Source of the DNA: Lachnospiraceae bacterium UBA3643
Lineage (GTDB): Bacteria > Bacillota > Clostridia > Lachnospirales > Lachnospiraceae
DNA length: 5,444 bases
Direction: 5' to 3'
NCBI GenBank assembly: GCA_002373855.1
Contig: DFKO01000092.1
Coordinates: 1 to 5,444, forward strand
Below, one piece after another: positions 1-5,444 of this stretch (position 1 is the stretch's first letter; each line of letters starts with the position of its first letter). A program made the translations under genes and the position numbers. The notes beneath the pieces were generated by a model. The model worked only from the letters and a program-made list of their open reading frames with translations. It was not told the origin of the DNA and did no database searches.

Positions 1-1
1 C

Positions 2-646
2 GGTCAGAAGGATCTGTTAAAGATGGTCGATGAAGCAGATCCCGATATAGTACTTATGGCGGGGGATATATTTGATGATGATCTAAAAAAAACAAATGCA
101 GAGACAGCAACAAGAGAGCTTGCCAATAAATATGACTGCTACTATGTAACAGGAAATCATGAATACTGGAGTGGTGAAGTGCCTCAGATAAAGGATTATT
201 TGAGAGGGATTGGCATTACAGTACTCGAAGGCAACTGCAGTCATATTAATGTGAATGGAATAGATATAGATATATGCGGTATTGACGATCCGACAAAGCT
301 TGCGGACAGTACATGGATAGCACAGATTGACAAAGCATACAGTGAGACTGTTCCTGAAAGCGTCAAAATACTGGTAACGCACAGACCGGAGAGAGTTTCT
401 GTATATGAAAGGTATGATTTTGATCTTATCGTATCCGGACATACCCATGCAGGTCAGATTATAGTGCCTTTTATAAACAGAGGATTATATGTCCCTAATC
501 AGGGTATATTTGCTAAATATATTAATGGATTATATACATTATCAAATGGTTCTGCACTTGTAGTCAGCAGAGGCCTTGCAAGGGAGAGTACACCATTACC
601 AAGATTTTTTAATAATCCGGAGATAGTTGTAATTGATATAATGTAA
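2..646 (+). CDS. Calcineurin-like metallophosphoesterase (YkuE type), 3' part only
   Basis: The frame is open from the window edge, so this is the C-terminal 214 residues of a longer gene. The Met codon at 23 is internal and not a credible start. Metal-binding motifs of the calcineurin-like phosphoesterase fold appear in order: GDxxD (GDIFD, 62-76), GNHE (152-163), THRPE (377-391) and SGHTHAGQ (434-457). The first motif (DxH) would lie off the left edge. The HxPE and GHTHAGQ forms, with a following PLPRFFNNPEI-type tail, are typical of the YkuE/YaeI-like branch. These enzymes are two-metal phosphoesterases, often membrane-anchored or exported by an N-terminal segment that cannot be seen here. 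All visible metal ligands are intact, so the enzyme is probably active. The substrate cannot be told from sequence. It has no evident functional link to the downstream genes. Confidence 0.9.
   Translation, partial: GQKDLLKMVDEADPDIVLMAGDIFDDDLKKTNAETATRELANKYDCYYVTGNHEYWSGEVPQIKDYLRGIGITVLEGNCSHINVNGIDIDICGIDDPTKLADSTWIAQIDKAYSETVPESVKILVTHRPERVSVYERYDFDLIVSGHTHAGQIIVPFINRGLYVPNQGIFAKYINGLYTLSNGSALVVSRGLARESTPLPRFFNNPEIVVIDIM
634..642 (+). promoter_or_regulatory. Extended -10 promoter candidate for the 77-residue membrane protein
   Basis: The sequence TGATATAAT is a perfect match to the extended -10 form TGnTATAAT. It lies inside the last codons of the phosphoesterase gene. No good -35 hexamer sits 16-18 bases upstream, but extended -10 promoters can do without one. 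Transcription would begin near 649 and leave a leader of about 57 bases before the ATG at 706. In AT-rich DNA such matches also arise by chance, so this remains a candidate. Confidence 0.35.
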
Positions 647-705
647 TTTGAGTTATCGGATTTAAAAATATTTATTTATTCAAAATTTGTAGAAAAGGGA
701 TTTAG

Positions 706-939
706 ATGAAAAAATTATTGTTTTATATTTTTGTAGTTCTAACTGTATTATGTTCATTGGTTACAATATTTATTGGTGCCGAATCATATCTTGCTTTAAC
801 CGGTCTTGATTTACTTGTTTCAGCAGTTAAGACGGCACCTTTGTACGCTTCAATTCTGGCAGTAATATCGAATTTTCTATGGTTAATTACTTTATTATTA
901 TATCGAAGTGTAAAAACAGATAAAAAAATAAGGAGATGA
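706..939 (+). CDS. Small two-segment membrane protein, unknown function
   Basis: This 77-residue protein has two strongly hydrophobic stretches, about residues 4-25 and 45-66. They are joined by a loop of roughly 20 residues with the few polar groups (AESY, KT). The N-terminus starts MKK and the C-terminus ends in a basic tail (KTDKKIRR). By the positive-inside rule both ends should be cytoplasmic, with the loop outside. A GGGA-type ribosome site (AAAAGGGA, 693-700) lies five bases before the ATG, which supports this start. I do not recognise the family. Its stop codon overlaps the ribosome site region of the next tiny frame, starting at 941, so the two were probably one operon with coupled translation before the downstream gene was lost. 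An antisense frame over the same stretch lacks such signals. Confidence 0.65.
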   Translation: MKKLLFYIFVVLTVLCSLVTIFIGAESYLALTGLDLLVSAVKTAPLYASILAVISNFLWLITLLLYRSVKTDKKIRR

Positions 940-940
940 A

Positions 941-988
941 ATGAAAAGGTTTTCAAGTAGTTTTGTGGCAATATGTTTATTATTCTGA
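941..988 (+). pseudogene. Signal-peptide stub: 5' remnant of a truncated exported-protein gene
   Basis: An AGGAG ribosome site (931-935) lies five bases before an ATG that follows the stop of the 77-residue gene by one base. The frame reads MKRFSSSFVAICLLF and then TGA at 986-988. A basic start followed by a hydrophobic run is what the beginning of a signal peptide looks like. The frame stops before any cleavage site or mature domain. Just where it ends, the DNA changes from AT-rich to distinctly GC-richer, and DegV-like coding sequence begins in another frame. I infer that this is the leftover start of an exported protein or lipoprotein gene cut by a deletion. A genuine 15-residue peptide cannot be excluded. 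Confidence 0.45.
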
Positions 989-1073
989 GATCAATGCGCT
1001 GTCCCGCTCGGTTTCATGTCATATCGGCCCCGGTGCATTGGCTGTTGCAGTATCAAGGGTGGCAACAGAATAA
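987..1073 (+). pseudogene. 3' remnant of a DegV-family (fatty-acid-binding) protein gene
   Basis: Reading from 987 to the TAA at 1071-1073 gives about 28 residues containing the run SVSCHIGPGALAVAVSRV. This closely resembles the conserved C-terminal end of DegV-family proteins, where a strand plus (H)xGPGA(L/I)(G/A) leads into the last helix and contacts the bound fatty acid. The rest of a DegV protein (about 280 residues in intact members, including the N-terminal D(S/T)xxD motif) is absent. Upstream in the same frame (945-986) the sequence is unlike DegV and overlaps the signal-peptide stub. No start codon or ribosome site serves this frame. The terminator just downstream probably belonged to the complete gene. 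I interpret the stretch as a deletion scar. Recognition rests on a short motif from memory. Confidence 0.55.
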
Positions 1074-1088
1074 AATATATTATATAAT
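1059..1088 (+). promoter_or_regulatory. Promoter candidate for the M13 peptidase, overlapping a terminator
   Basis: A perfect TATAAT lies at 1083-1088. An 18-base spacer separates it from GTGGCA (1059-1064), which matches TTGACA at four of six positions. Transcription would start near 1095, inside the 5' arm of the terminator hairpin, about 44 bases before the ATG at 1139. There is no room for a promoter between the hairpin and the ribosome site, so either this promoter or read-through must serve the peptidase. Confidence 0.35.
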
Positions 1089-1090
1089 AG

Positions 1091-1123
1091 ACAAGCCCCT
1101 TAATTAAAAAGGGGCTTGTTTTT
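1091..1123 (+). terminator. Intrinsic (Rho-independent) terminator
   Basis: The arms ACAAGCCCCTT (1091-1101) and AAGGGGCTTGT (1109-1119) are perfect reverse complements of 11 bases around a 7-base A/T loop. A run of five T residues follows (1119-1123). This is a canonical intrinsic terminator, closing transcription from the phosphoesterase/membrane-protein side and probably originally that of the DegV gene now reduced to a remnant. Unusually, the T run is immediately followed by the AGGAGG ribosome site (1124-1129) of the peptidase gene. Confidence 0.85.
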
Positions 1124-1138
1124 AGGAGGAAAAACAGT

Positions 1139-3514
1139 ATGAAAAAATTATATGGTATTAAAGGAATCACTCTCGCTGCATTGCTTGGCGTCGGGGTGCT
1201 TGCCGGCTGCGGAACAGTTGCAGGTGATCAGACTGTATCAGGCAATGGTACGGGAACGGCTGATGATAATGAAAATTATGAATTTGTATCACAGGTCACC
1301 ATTGAGGAGAACGGATATACCTACAACCCTGAGGAGATAATGTATCTAGCGGGTATTACTCTCACAAAATATGATGATGATAAAAAATTTTCTTTATATG
1401 ATACGGACGGAGATTATATATCAGAATTGTTTGTTGCTGTAACAAACGGCGATGAAGAGAAGATCGGTGTTTATAAATACGATGAAACGGAAAATTGCGC
1501 TCTTCTTACGGATGATGTCACATATGACACTGATGTACTCGTATGGGCAAGCGATAATGAATGGGTTGATTCAAATATTGTCGGTGTTGCTGACATCATC
1601 GGAGATCCGGGACTTGAGACGGATTTTTATATGTCTGTCAATTATGATTCGTTGCTTGAAAAAAATGTTCAGAATCCCGGGGATGAGTATAATCCCATTG
1701 ATCTGAAGGAATATATAAAAAAACAAAAAGAGGATATGCTCTTTGATACAGATAATTACAAGGGAGATGATATACAGTTACTCAGAGATTATTATGATGC
1801 GGCTACCGATTGGGATAAAAGAGATGAGGATGGGCTCGATCCTCTTATTAAATATATTGATGCAGTAAATGAGATCAGTACTCTTGATGATGTGACAGAA
1901 TATCTTACTGATACAGAGAATAATCCCTTCAACAGATTTATGGGATTTGAGGTGACACTTGATCTTGATGATACATCAGAATGGGCTCTTACGATACAGG
2001 AGGATAATTTCTCTGTATTACCGAGAATTTATCATAATTCTGAAGAGGAAGAAATTGAAGCCGTAAGGACGGATTTTTATGAAACTGTCAGATATATTCT
2101 TGGCAGACTTAACTACACAGATGAAGAGATAGATAAGATACTTGAAAATTCTGACATACTCGAAGATAGACTTCTTGAAGCTGCATGGCCCGATGAGGAT
2201 AATTCCGAAGGATATTTAACCGGATTTGTATCTTATGAAGATGTGGTTGATGCATGTGAGAATTTCCCCATCGAAAAGCTTTTGAATGCATACAATGTGG
2301 ATGACGGCAAGATAAATCTTATCTACGGCGCATATCTTCCGACACTTGATGAAATGTATACAGAAGAAAATGTGGAGATAATAAAGGATTATCTGCTGAC
2401 ACATTTGTTATTCTCATCAGCATATTATCTTGATTTTGATACTTCAAACTGTCTCGGCAATTTCTATGATTCCGATGAGGAATACAGAGATGTACTTGAC
2501 CAGCAGGTATGTGTTGAAGTCCTTGACAGCAGGGGTATACTCGGTGTTGCCGAAGAGAATGCTTATATGACTTATTATGTTGATCAGGATGTCAAGGAAC
2601 AGCTGACGGATATATGTGTTGAAACAAGAGAAGCGTACAGAGAGATAATCGAAAACGAGGACTGGCTTTCGGACGAAGGTAAAACTGCTGCATTAGAGAA
2701 GCTTGATGCCATGACATTTTCCGTATTGTCGCCGGATACCCTCATAGATTCATCATTTTTGGAATTTGATAAAGACCGGTCTTTCCTTGATATATATGCA
2801 ACCTTAAAAGTAAATACTATGCTTCACAATCTTGCTTTTGTAGGTGAGGAGAGAATACCGGGAGACTGGAGATACGACCTGTTGCCCGGAATGGCTACGT
2901 CCATAGATAACGCTTACTACAACGGTTCTCTTAATCAGTTCTTTATATTGGCGGGATTTATTACGGATGATACTTTCAGGACCGATATGACCATAGAAGA
3001 AAAGCTTGGAATGTTTGGCGGCATAATAGCCCATGAGCTTACTCATGGTTTTGATCCTATGGGTATAATGTATGACAAGGACGGAGTAAAAGTCGGTACA
3101 GACGAAAATCCTTCAGGATGGCTGCCGGAAGAAGATTATGAAGCATTTATGGAAAGGGCAAATGCAGTTTCGGAGTATTTTGACAATATAGTTTCGGTAC
3201 CCTACATGGCATGTACCGGAGAAATTCTCTGGGGTGAGGCAACTGCCGATATCGGAGGAGAATCGATACTGCTAAAGATGGCAGAAAAATATGAGGATTT
3301 TGATTATGACGCTTTCTTTAAAGCCCGTGCGGTAATGTGGTTTAAGCAATCAACCCTCGTAAGGGAACAGGGTGATATAAACGAGCCTCATCCTGCAGTT
3401 TATTTAAGAGTCAACACTGTTTTACAGCAGTTTGATGAATTCTATGAAACCTATGGAATAACAGAAGGAGATCTGATGTATCTTGCGCCGGAGGACAGGA
3501 TCAAGATTTGGTAA
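1139..3514 (+). CDS. M13 family (neprilysin/PepO-type) zinc metallopeptidase lipoprotein
   Basis: The 791-residue protein begins with a lipoprotein signal peptide ending in the lipobox LAGC (Cys24), so it should be lipid-anchored on the outer membrane face. AGGAGG at 1124-1129, nine bases before the ATG, fixes the start. After a Gly/Thr/Asn-rich linker comes an acidic region of about 115 residues with a DTDGD motif (88-92). The M13 N-terminal domain starts near residue 161 (DFYMSVNYDSLL). The catalytic half carries NAYY (591-594), the zinc site HELTH (632-636), the third ligand and acid in GEATADIGG (Glu700, Asp704), and a His/Arg pair six residues apart (His751, Arg757) matching the substrate/transition-state residues of neprilysin. 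It ends in the family's conserved C-terminal Trp. All catalytic residues are present, so it is probably an active endopeptidase cutting short extracellular peptides. It is longer than typical bacterial M13 enzymes (about 630-700) because of the extra N-terminal region. Confidence 0.95.
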   Translation: MKKLYGIKGITLAALLGVGVLAGCGTVAGDQTVSGNGTGTADDNENYEFVSQVTIEENGYTYNPEEIMYLAGITLTKYDDDKKFSLYDTDGDYISELFVAVTNGDEEKIGVYKYDETENCALLTDDVTYDTDVLVWASDNEWVDSNIVGVADIIGDPGLETDFYMSVNYDSLLEKNVQNPGDEYNPIDLKEYIKKQKEDMLFDTDNYKGDDIQLLRDYYDAATDWDKRDEDGLDPLIKYIDAVNEISTLDDVTEYLTDTENNPFNRFMGFEVTLDLDDTSEWALTIQEDNFSVLPRIYHNSEEEEIEAVRTDFYETVRYILGRLNYTDEEIDKILENSDILEDRLLEAAWPDEDNSEGYLTGFVSYEDVVDACENFPIEKLLNAYNVDDGKINLIYGAYLPTLDEMYTEENVEIIKDYLLTHLLFSSAYYLDFDTSNCLGNFYDSDEEYRDVLDQQVCVEVLDSRGILGVAEENAYMTYYVDQDVKEQLTDICVETREAYREIIENEDWLSDEGKTAALEKLDAMTFSVLSPDTLIDSSFLEFDKDRSFLDIYATLKVNTMLHNLAFVGEERIPGDWRYDLLPGMATSIDNAYYNGSLNQFFILAGFITDDTFRTDMTIEEKLGMFGGIIAHELTHGFDPMGIMYDKDGVKVGTDENPSGWLPEEDYEAFMERANAVSEYFDNIVSVPYMACTGEILWGEATADIGGESILLKMAEKYEDFDYDAFFKARAVMWFKQSTLVREQGDINEPHPAVYLRVNTVLQQFDEFYETYGITEGDLMYLAPEDRIKIW

Positions 3515-3515
3515 T

Positions 3516-3546
3516 AATTTATTTATAATTTCGAAATAAGTTTTTT
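3516..3546 (+). terminator. Weak A/T-only hairpin with T run after the peptidase gene
   Basis: Directly after tandem TAA stops, AATTTATTT (3516-3524) can pair with AAATAAGTT (3534-3542) through eight A-U pairs and one G-U pair, with a 9-base loop. Three or four T residues follow (3543-3546). With no G-C pairs the stem would be unstable, so at most it is a leaky attenuator between the peptidase and the next lipoprotein gene. The loop side also contains TATAAT (3524-3529) without a recognisable -35, which could instead be a weak promoter. Confidence 0.25.
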
Positions 3547-3570
3547 AAAATCATATAAAAGGGGAAAATC

Positions 3571-4005
3571 ATGAAGAAAAGAATATGCTTATTATTTGTT
3601 TTTGTATTTCTGGTTATACTTTCCGGATGCAGTCTGGCTGATCTCATACCACCTGATCCGAGGGAGGATATGAGCAACGATCCCATAACCCAGAAATGGG
3701 TCGTCACTGAATATAGTGCAAAAGGTGAAACTATCGTCTTGGAAGAGGAAAATCCGGTTGTAAATGCGATGGTTGATTCAAAGCTGCCTAAATTTACCTG
3801 CGAGGATGGAGTAAACTGTGTCTTTGAAATCAATGAGAAAGAGCATTCCGGTACAGTGTCCAAGGAGGATGACAGTTATGTGATCACCTTTGATGATACG
3901 GATAAATGCTTTTACGGTGAGATAAATGAAGTTAATGAGCTGATATTAAAAAATGACGGTTCGGTAAAAATAGTTTTCAGGGCCGATACGGTTGAAAATA
4001 AATAA
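3571..4005 (+). CDS. Small lipoprotein of unknown function, possibly lipocalin-like
   Basis: The 144-residue product starts with MKKR, a long hydrophobic stretch and the lipobox LSGC (Cys20), so it is a predicted lipid-anchored surface protein with a mature chain of 125 residues. The ribosome site AAGGGG (3559-3564) lies six bases before the ATG. After a Pro/Asp-rich tether (residues 24-38), the body begins with Trp43 in KWVVTEYSAKGE. It then alternates short hydrophobic strands with acidic turns (VNCVFEIN, SYVITFDD, CFYGEIN, VKIVFRAD). This all-beta pattern with an early Trp resembles the small lipocalin-like or META-like lipoproteins of Firmicutes, but no specific family motif is visible. 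Three cysteines (77, 83, 113) remain in the mature chain beyond the lipidated one. It follows the M13 peptidase by 56 bases in the same direction, so the two may be co-transcribed. Confidence 0.8.
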   Translation: MKKRICLLFVFVFLVILSGCSLADLIPPDPREDMSNDPITQKWVVTEYSAKGETIVLEEENPVVNAMVDSKLPKFTCEDGVNCVFEINEKEHSGTVSKEDDSYVITFDDTDKCFYGEINEVNELILKNDGSVKIVFRADTVENK

Positions 4006-4020
4006 TAATTATGTTATTAT
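3992..4020 (+). promoter_or_regulatory. Promoter of the GyrB/ParE-type topoisomerase gene
   Basis: TTGAAA (3992-3997) and TATTAT (4015-4020) match the sigma-A consensus at five of six positions each. They are separated by exactly 17 bases, and TG at 4012-4013 adds the extended -10 element. The -35 lies within the last codons of the upstream lipoprotein gene. Transcription would start near 4027, giving a leader of about 54 bases. The -10 lies in the right arm of a 7-base inverted repeat (4002-4008 and 4014-4020) that may matter for control. Confidence 0.7.
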
Positions 4021-4030
4021 GTAAACCGCG

Positions 4031-4044
4031 TGAACAGCAGTTCG
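4031..4044 (+). promoter_or_regulatory. Candidate LexA/DinR (SOS) box in front of the topoisomerase gene
   Basis: The sequence TGAACAGCAGTTCG contains GAAC-N4-GTTC, the core of the Gram-positive LexA (DinR) operator, known in Bacillus as CGAAC-N4-GTTCG. Nine of the ten outer positions match, and only the first base differs. It lies roughly 4 to 17 bases downstream of the predicted transcription start and 36 bases before the ATG, a position where a bound repressor would block transcription. I found no other GAAC-N4-GTTC in the window. The four central bases (AGCA) fit the Bacillus preference only partly. Confidence 0.5.
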
Positions 4045-4080
4045 ATTATGTTATGAATATAGAATTGAGGAGTTTTTATT

Positions 4081-5444
4081 ATGGCACAGCAGAGCAGTTA
4101 CGGTGCTGAAAATATTACAGTATTAGAGGGACTTGAAGCAGTCAGGATGCGCCCCGGTATGTACATCGGAAGCCTCTCTACAAAAGGTCTCAATCATCTG
4201 ATTTATGAGATAGTAGATAACTCGGTGGATGAGCATCTTGCGGGATTCTGTGACAGAATATGTGTCTATCTGGAAAAGGACGGTTCGGCTACGATATCCG
4301 ATAATGGCCGTGGTATCCCGGTAGAAATGCATGAAAAGGGAATATCGGCTGAGCGTCTCGTATTTACAACGCTTCATGCAGGCGGTAAGTTTGATGACAG
4401 TGCCTACAAGACATCAGGCGGTCTTCATGGTGTAGGCTCATCGGTTGTTAATGCCTTATCAAAACATCTGAAAGTGACTGTCATGAGAAACGGTCATATG
4501 TATGAGGATGAGTATGAGAGAGGTATTCCGACCCTTGAACTTGTGGATGGTTTGCTTCCGGTTGTAAAGAATACAAAGCAGACAGGTACAATAATCAATT
4601 TCACACCTGATGATACGATCTTTGAAAAGACTGTATTTAAGGCGGAGGATATCAAGAGCCGTCTCCATGAGACTGCATATCTTAATCCCAACCTGACCAT
4701 ATATTTTGAGGACAGACGCGGGGATGAAGTAGAAAAGATCGAGTTCCATGAGGAAGAGGGTATCAGAGGATTTATCAAAGCTCTTAATAAGGGCAAGGAG
4801 ACTCTGACTGATATTGTATATTTTAACGGCGAGGTAGACGGAATAGCTGTCGAGGCTGCATTCCAGTATGTAAATGAATTCAGGGAGATAGTGCTTGGTT
4901 TTTGTAATAATATCTACAATGCTGAGGGCGGTACGCATATTACAGGATTTAAGACGATGTTTACAACGGTCATAAATAATTATGCCCGTCAGATCGGCTC
5001 CCTTAAGGATAAGGATGCCAACTATACCGGTCCGGATGTGCGAAACGGTATGACAGCCATCATATCCATCAAGCATCCGGACCCCAGATTTGAGGGTCAG
5101 ACCAAGACAAAGCTTGATAATCAGGATGCTGCAAAGTCTGTATCAAAAGTTTCCGGTGATGAGCTTGTCCATTACTTTGACAGAAATCTTGAGGAACTTA
5201 AGAATGTCATCAGCTGCGCCGAGAAATCTGCCAAGATCAGAAAGACAGAAGAAAAAGCCAAGACAAACATGCTTACCAAGCAGAAGTATTCATTTGATTC
5301 TAACGGTAAGCTGGCAAACTGCGGAAGTCGTGATGCTTCAAAATGCGAGATATTTATTGTAGAGGGAGACTCGGCCGGTGGCTCTGCAAAGACAGCAAGA
5401 AACAGAGAGTACCAGGCAATTCTTCCTATCAGAGGTAAGATCCT
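4081..5444 (+). CDS. gyrB/parE: Type IIA DNA topoisomerase subunit B (GyrB/ParE family), 5' part
   Basis: The ATG at 4081 follows GAGGAG (4067-4072) by eight bases; 454 codons are visible and the gene runs off the right edge. The GHKL ATPase domain has the N-box EIVDNSVDE (Glu43, Asn47), DNGRGIP (Asp74-Pro80), LHAGGKFD with Lys103, and the glycine-rich SGGLHGVGSSVVNALS (112-127). The transducer domain carries the ATP-sensing QTK (340-342). The TOPRIM domain begins with EGDSAGG (428-434). The protein pairs with a GyrA/ParC-type subunit to pass one DNA duplex through another using ATP. Wording around IKHPDP and GQTKTKL is GyrB-like. However, the motif continues KLDN rather than KLGN, and the gene lies after lipoproteins instead of beside recF/dnaA. 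I therefore favour the second, topoisomerase IV-like copy; gyrB is the alternative name. Its own promoter and a candidate SOS box precede it. Confidence 0.95.
   Translation, partial: MAQQSSYGAENITVLEGLEAVRMRPGMYIGSLSTKGLNHLIYEIVDNSVDEHLAGFCDRICVYLEKDGSATISDNGRGIPVEMHEKGISAERLVFTTLHAGGKFDDSAYKTSGGLHGVGSSVVNALSKHLKVTVMRNGHMYEDEYERGIPTLELVDGLLPVVKNTKQTGTIINFTPDDTIFEKTVFKAEDIKSRLHETAYLNPNLTIYFEDRRGDEVEKIEFHEEEGIRGFIKALNKGKETLTDIVYFNGEVDGIAVEAAFQYVNEFREIVLGFCNNIYNAEGGTHITGFKTMFTTVINNYARQIGSLKDKDANYTGPDVRNGMTAIISIKHPDPRFEGQTKTKLDNQDAAKSVSKVSGDELVHYFDRNLEELKNVISCAEKSAKIRKTEEKAKTNMLTKQKYSFDSNGKLANCGSRDASKCEIFIVEGDSAGGSAKTARNREYQAILPIRGKI

Noticed and set aside
83..448. A 121-codon minus-strand frame over the phosphoesterase gene
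   Set aside because: The plus strand encodes all visible phosphoesterase motifs here, so the opposite frame is a by-product of its codon use.
941..1073. Programmed frameshift or TGA recoding linking the signal-peptide stub to the DegV-like tail
   Set aside because: Intact DegV proteins are cytoplasmic and much longer, and most of the family domain is absent here. No slippery site or selenocysteine-type stem-loop is evident after the TGA. A deletion scar explains it better.
3554..3559. TATAAA as a -10 element for the small lipoprotein gene
   Set aside because: The transcription start would fall within or beside the ribosome site, leaving no usable leader, and the -35 region is poor.
3519..3863. 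A 114-codon minus-strand frame over the small lipoprotein gene
   Set aside because: The plus-strand frame has a ribosome site, signal peptide and lipobox. The antisense frame has none of these and extends into an AT-rich spacer.
4459..5076. A 205-codon open frame on the minus strand
   Set aside because: It lies wholly antisense to the topoisomerase gene, whose plus-strand frame carries unbroken conserved motifs. The minus-strand product shows no recognisable domain and no good ribosome site.
5090..5362. A 90-codon plus-strand frame inside the topoisomerase gene
   Set aside because: It is out of frame with the conserved QTK and EGDSAGG motifs that cover the same bases, and it has no ribosome site.
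1..5444. A mobile element, CRISPR array, RNA gene or defence system
   Set aside because: I saw no transposase or integrase motifs, no regularly spaced repeats, no tRNA-like or rRNA-like stretch, and no toxin-antitoxin or defence-type domains on either strand.

Overview
The window looks like a chromosomal stretch of an AT-rich, low-GC Gram-positive anaerobe, most likely a Lachnospiraceae-type clostridium. The evidence is strong AGGAGG-like ribosome sites, AT-rich intergenic spacers, frequent AGA/ATA codons, two lipoproteins with Gram-positive-style lipobox signals, and a GyrB/ParE-family protein whose motifs resemble those of Firmicutes. This placement is an inference from style, not from a database match.

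Layout, all on the + strand: (1) positions 2-646 hold the 3' part of a calcineurin-like metallophosphoesterase of the YkuE type, running in from the left edge. (2) Positions 706-939 encode a 77-residue protein with two predicted membrane segments. It is followed after 1 base by a 15-codon signal-peptide-like stub (941-988). That stub is abruptly replaced by what looks like the last ~29 codons of a DegV-family (fatty-acid-binding) gene in another frame (987-1073). I read this as a deletion scar. (3) A textbook intrinsic terminator (1091-1123) abuts the ribosome site of a large lipoprotein gene, an M13 (neprilysin/PepO-type) zinc metallopeptidase at 1139-3514. (4) A second, small lipoprotein of unknown function follows at 3571-4005. 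(5) A GyrB/ParE-type topoisomerase ATPase subunit starts at 4081 and runs off the right edge. It has a near-consensus promoter (TTGAAA, 17 bp, extended TATTAT) overlapping the end of the lipoprotein gene. A sequence matching the Gram-positive LexA/DinR (SOS) box lies between promoter and start codon.

The genes do not form one obvious pathway. The M13 peptidase and the small lipoprotein are both predicted to be anchored on the outer face of the membrane and may be co-transcribed. The topoisomerase is an independent unit. Because it is preceded by lipoproteins rather than by recF/dnaN-type genes, it is more likely the second type IIA topoisomerase of the cell (the topoisomerase IV role) than the gyrB of the dnaA region. 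I see no CRISPR array, tRNA, rRNA, insertion sequence or defence system. The most useful observations are the candidate SOS control of the topoisomerase, the DegV scar, and the promoter/terminator overlap in front of the peptidase.
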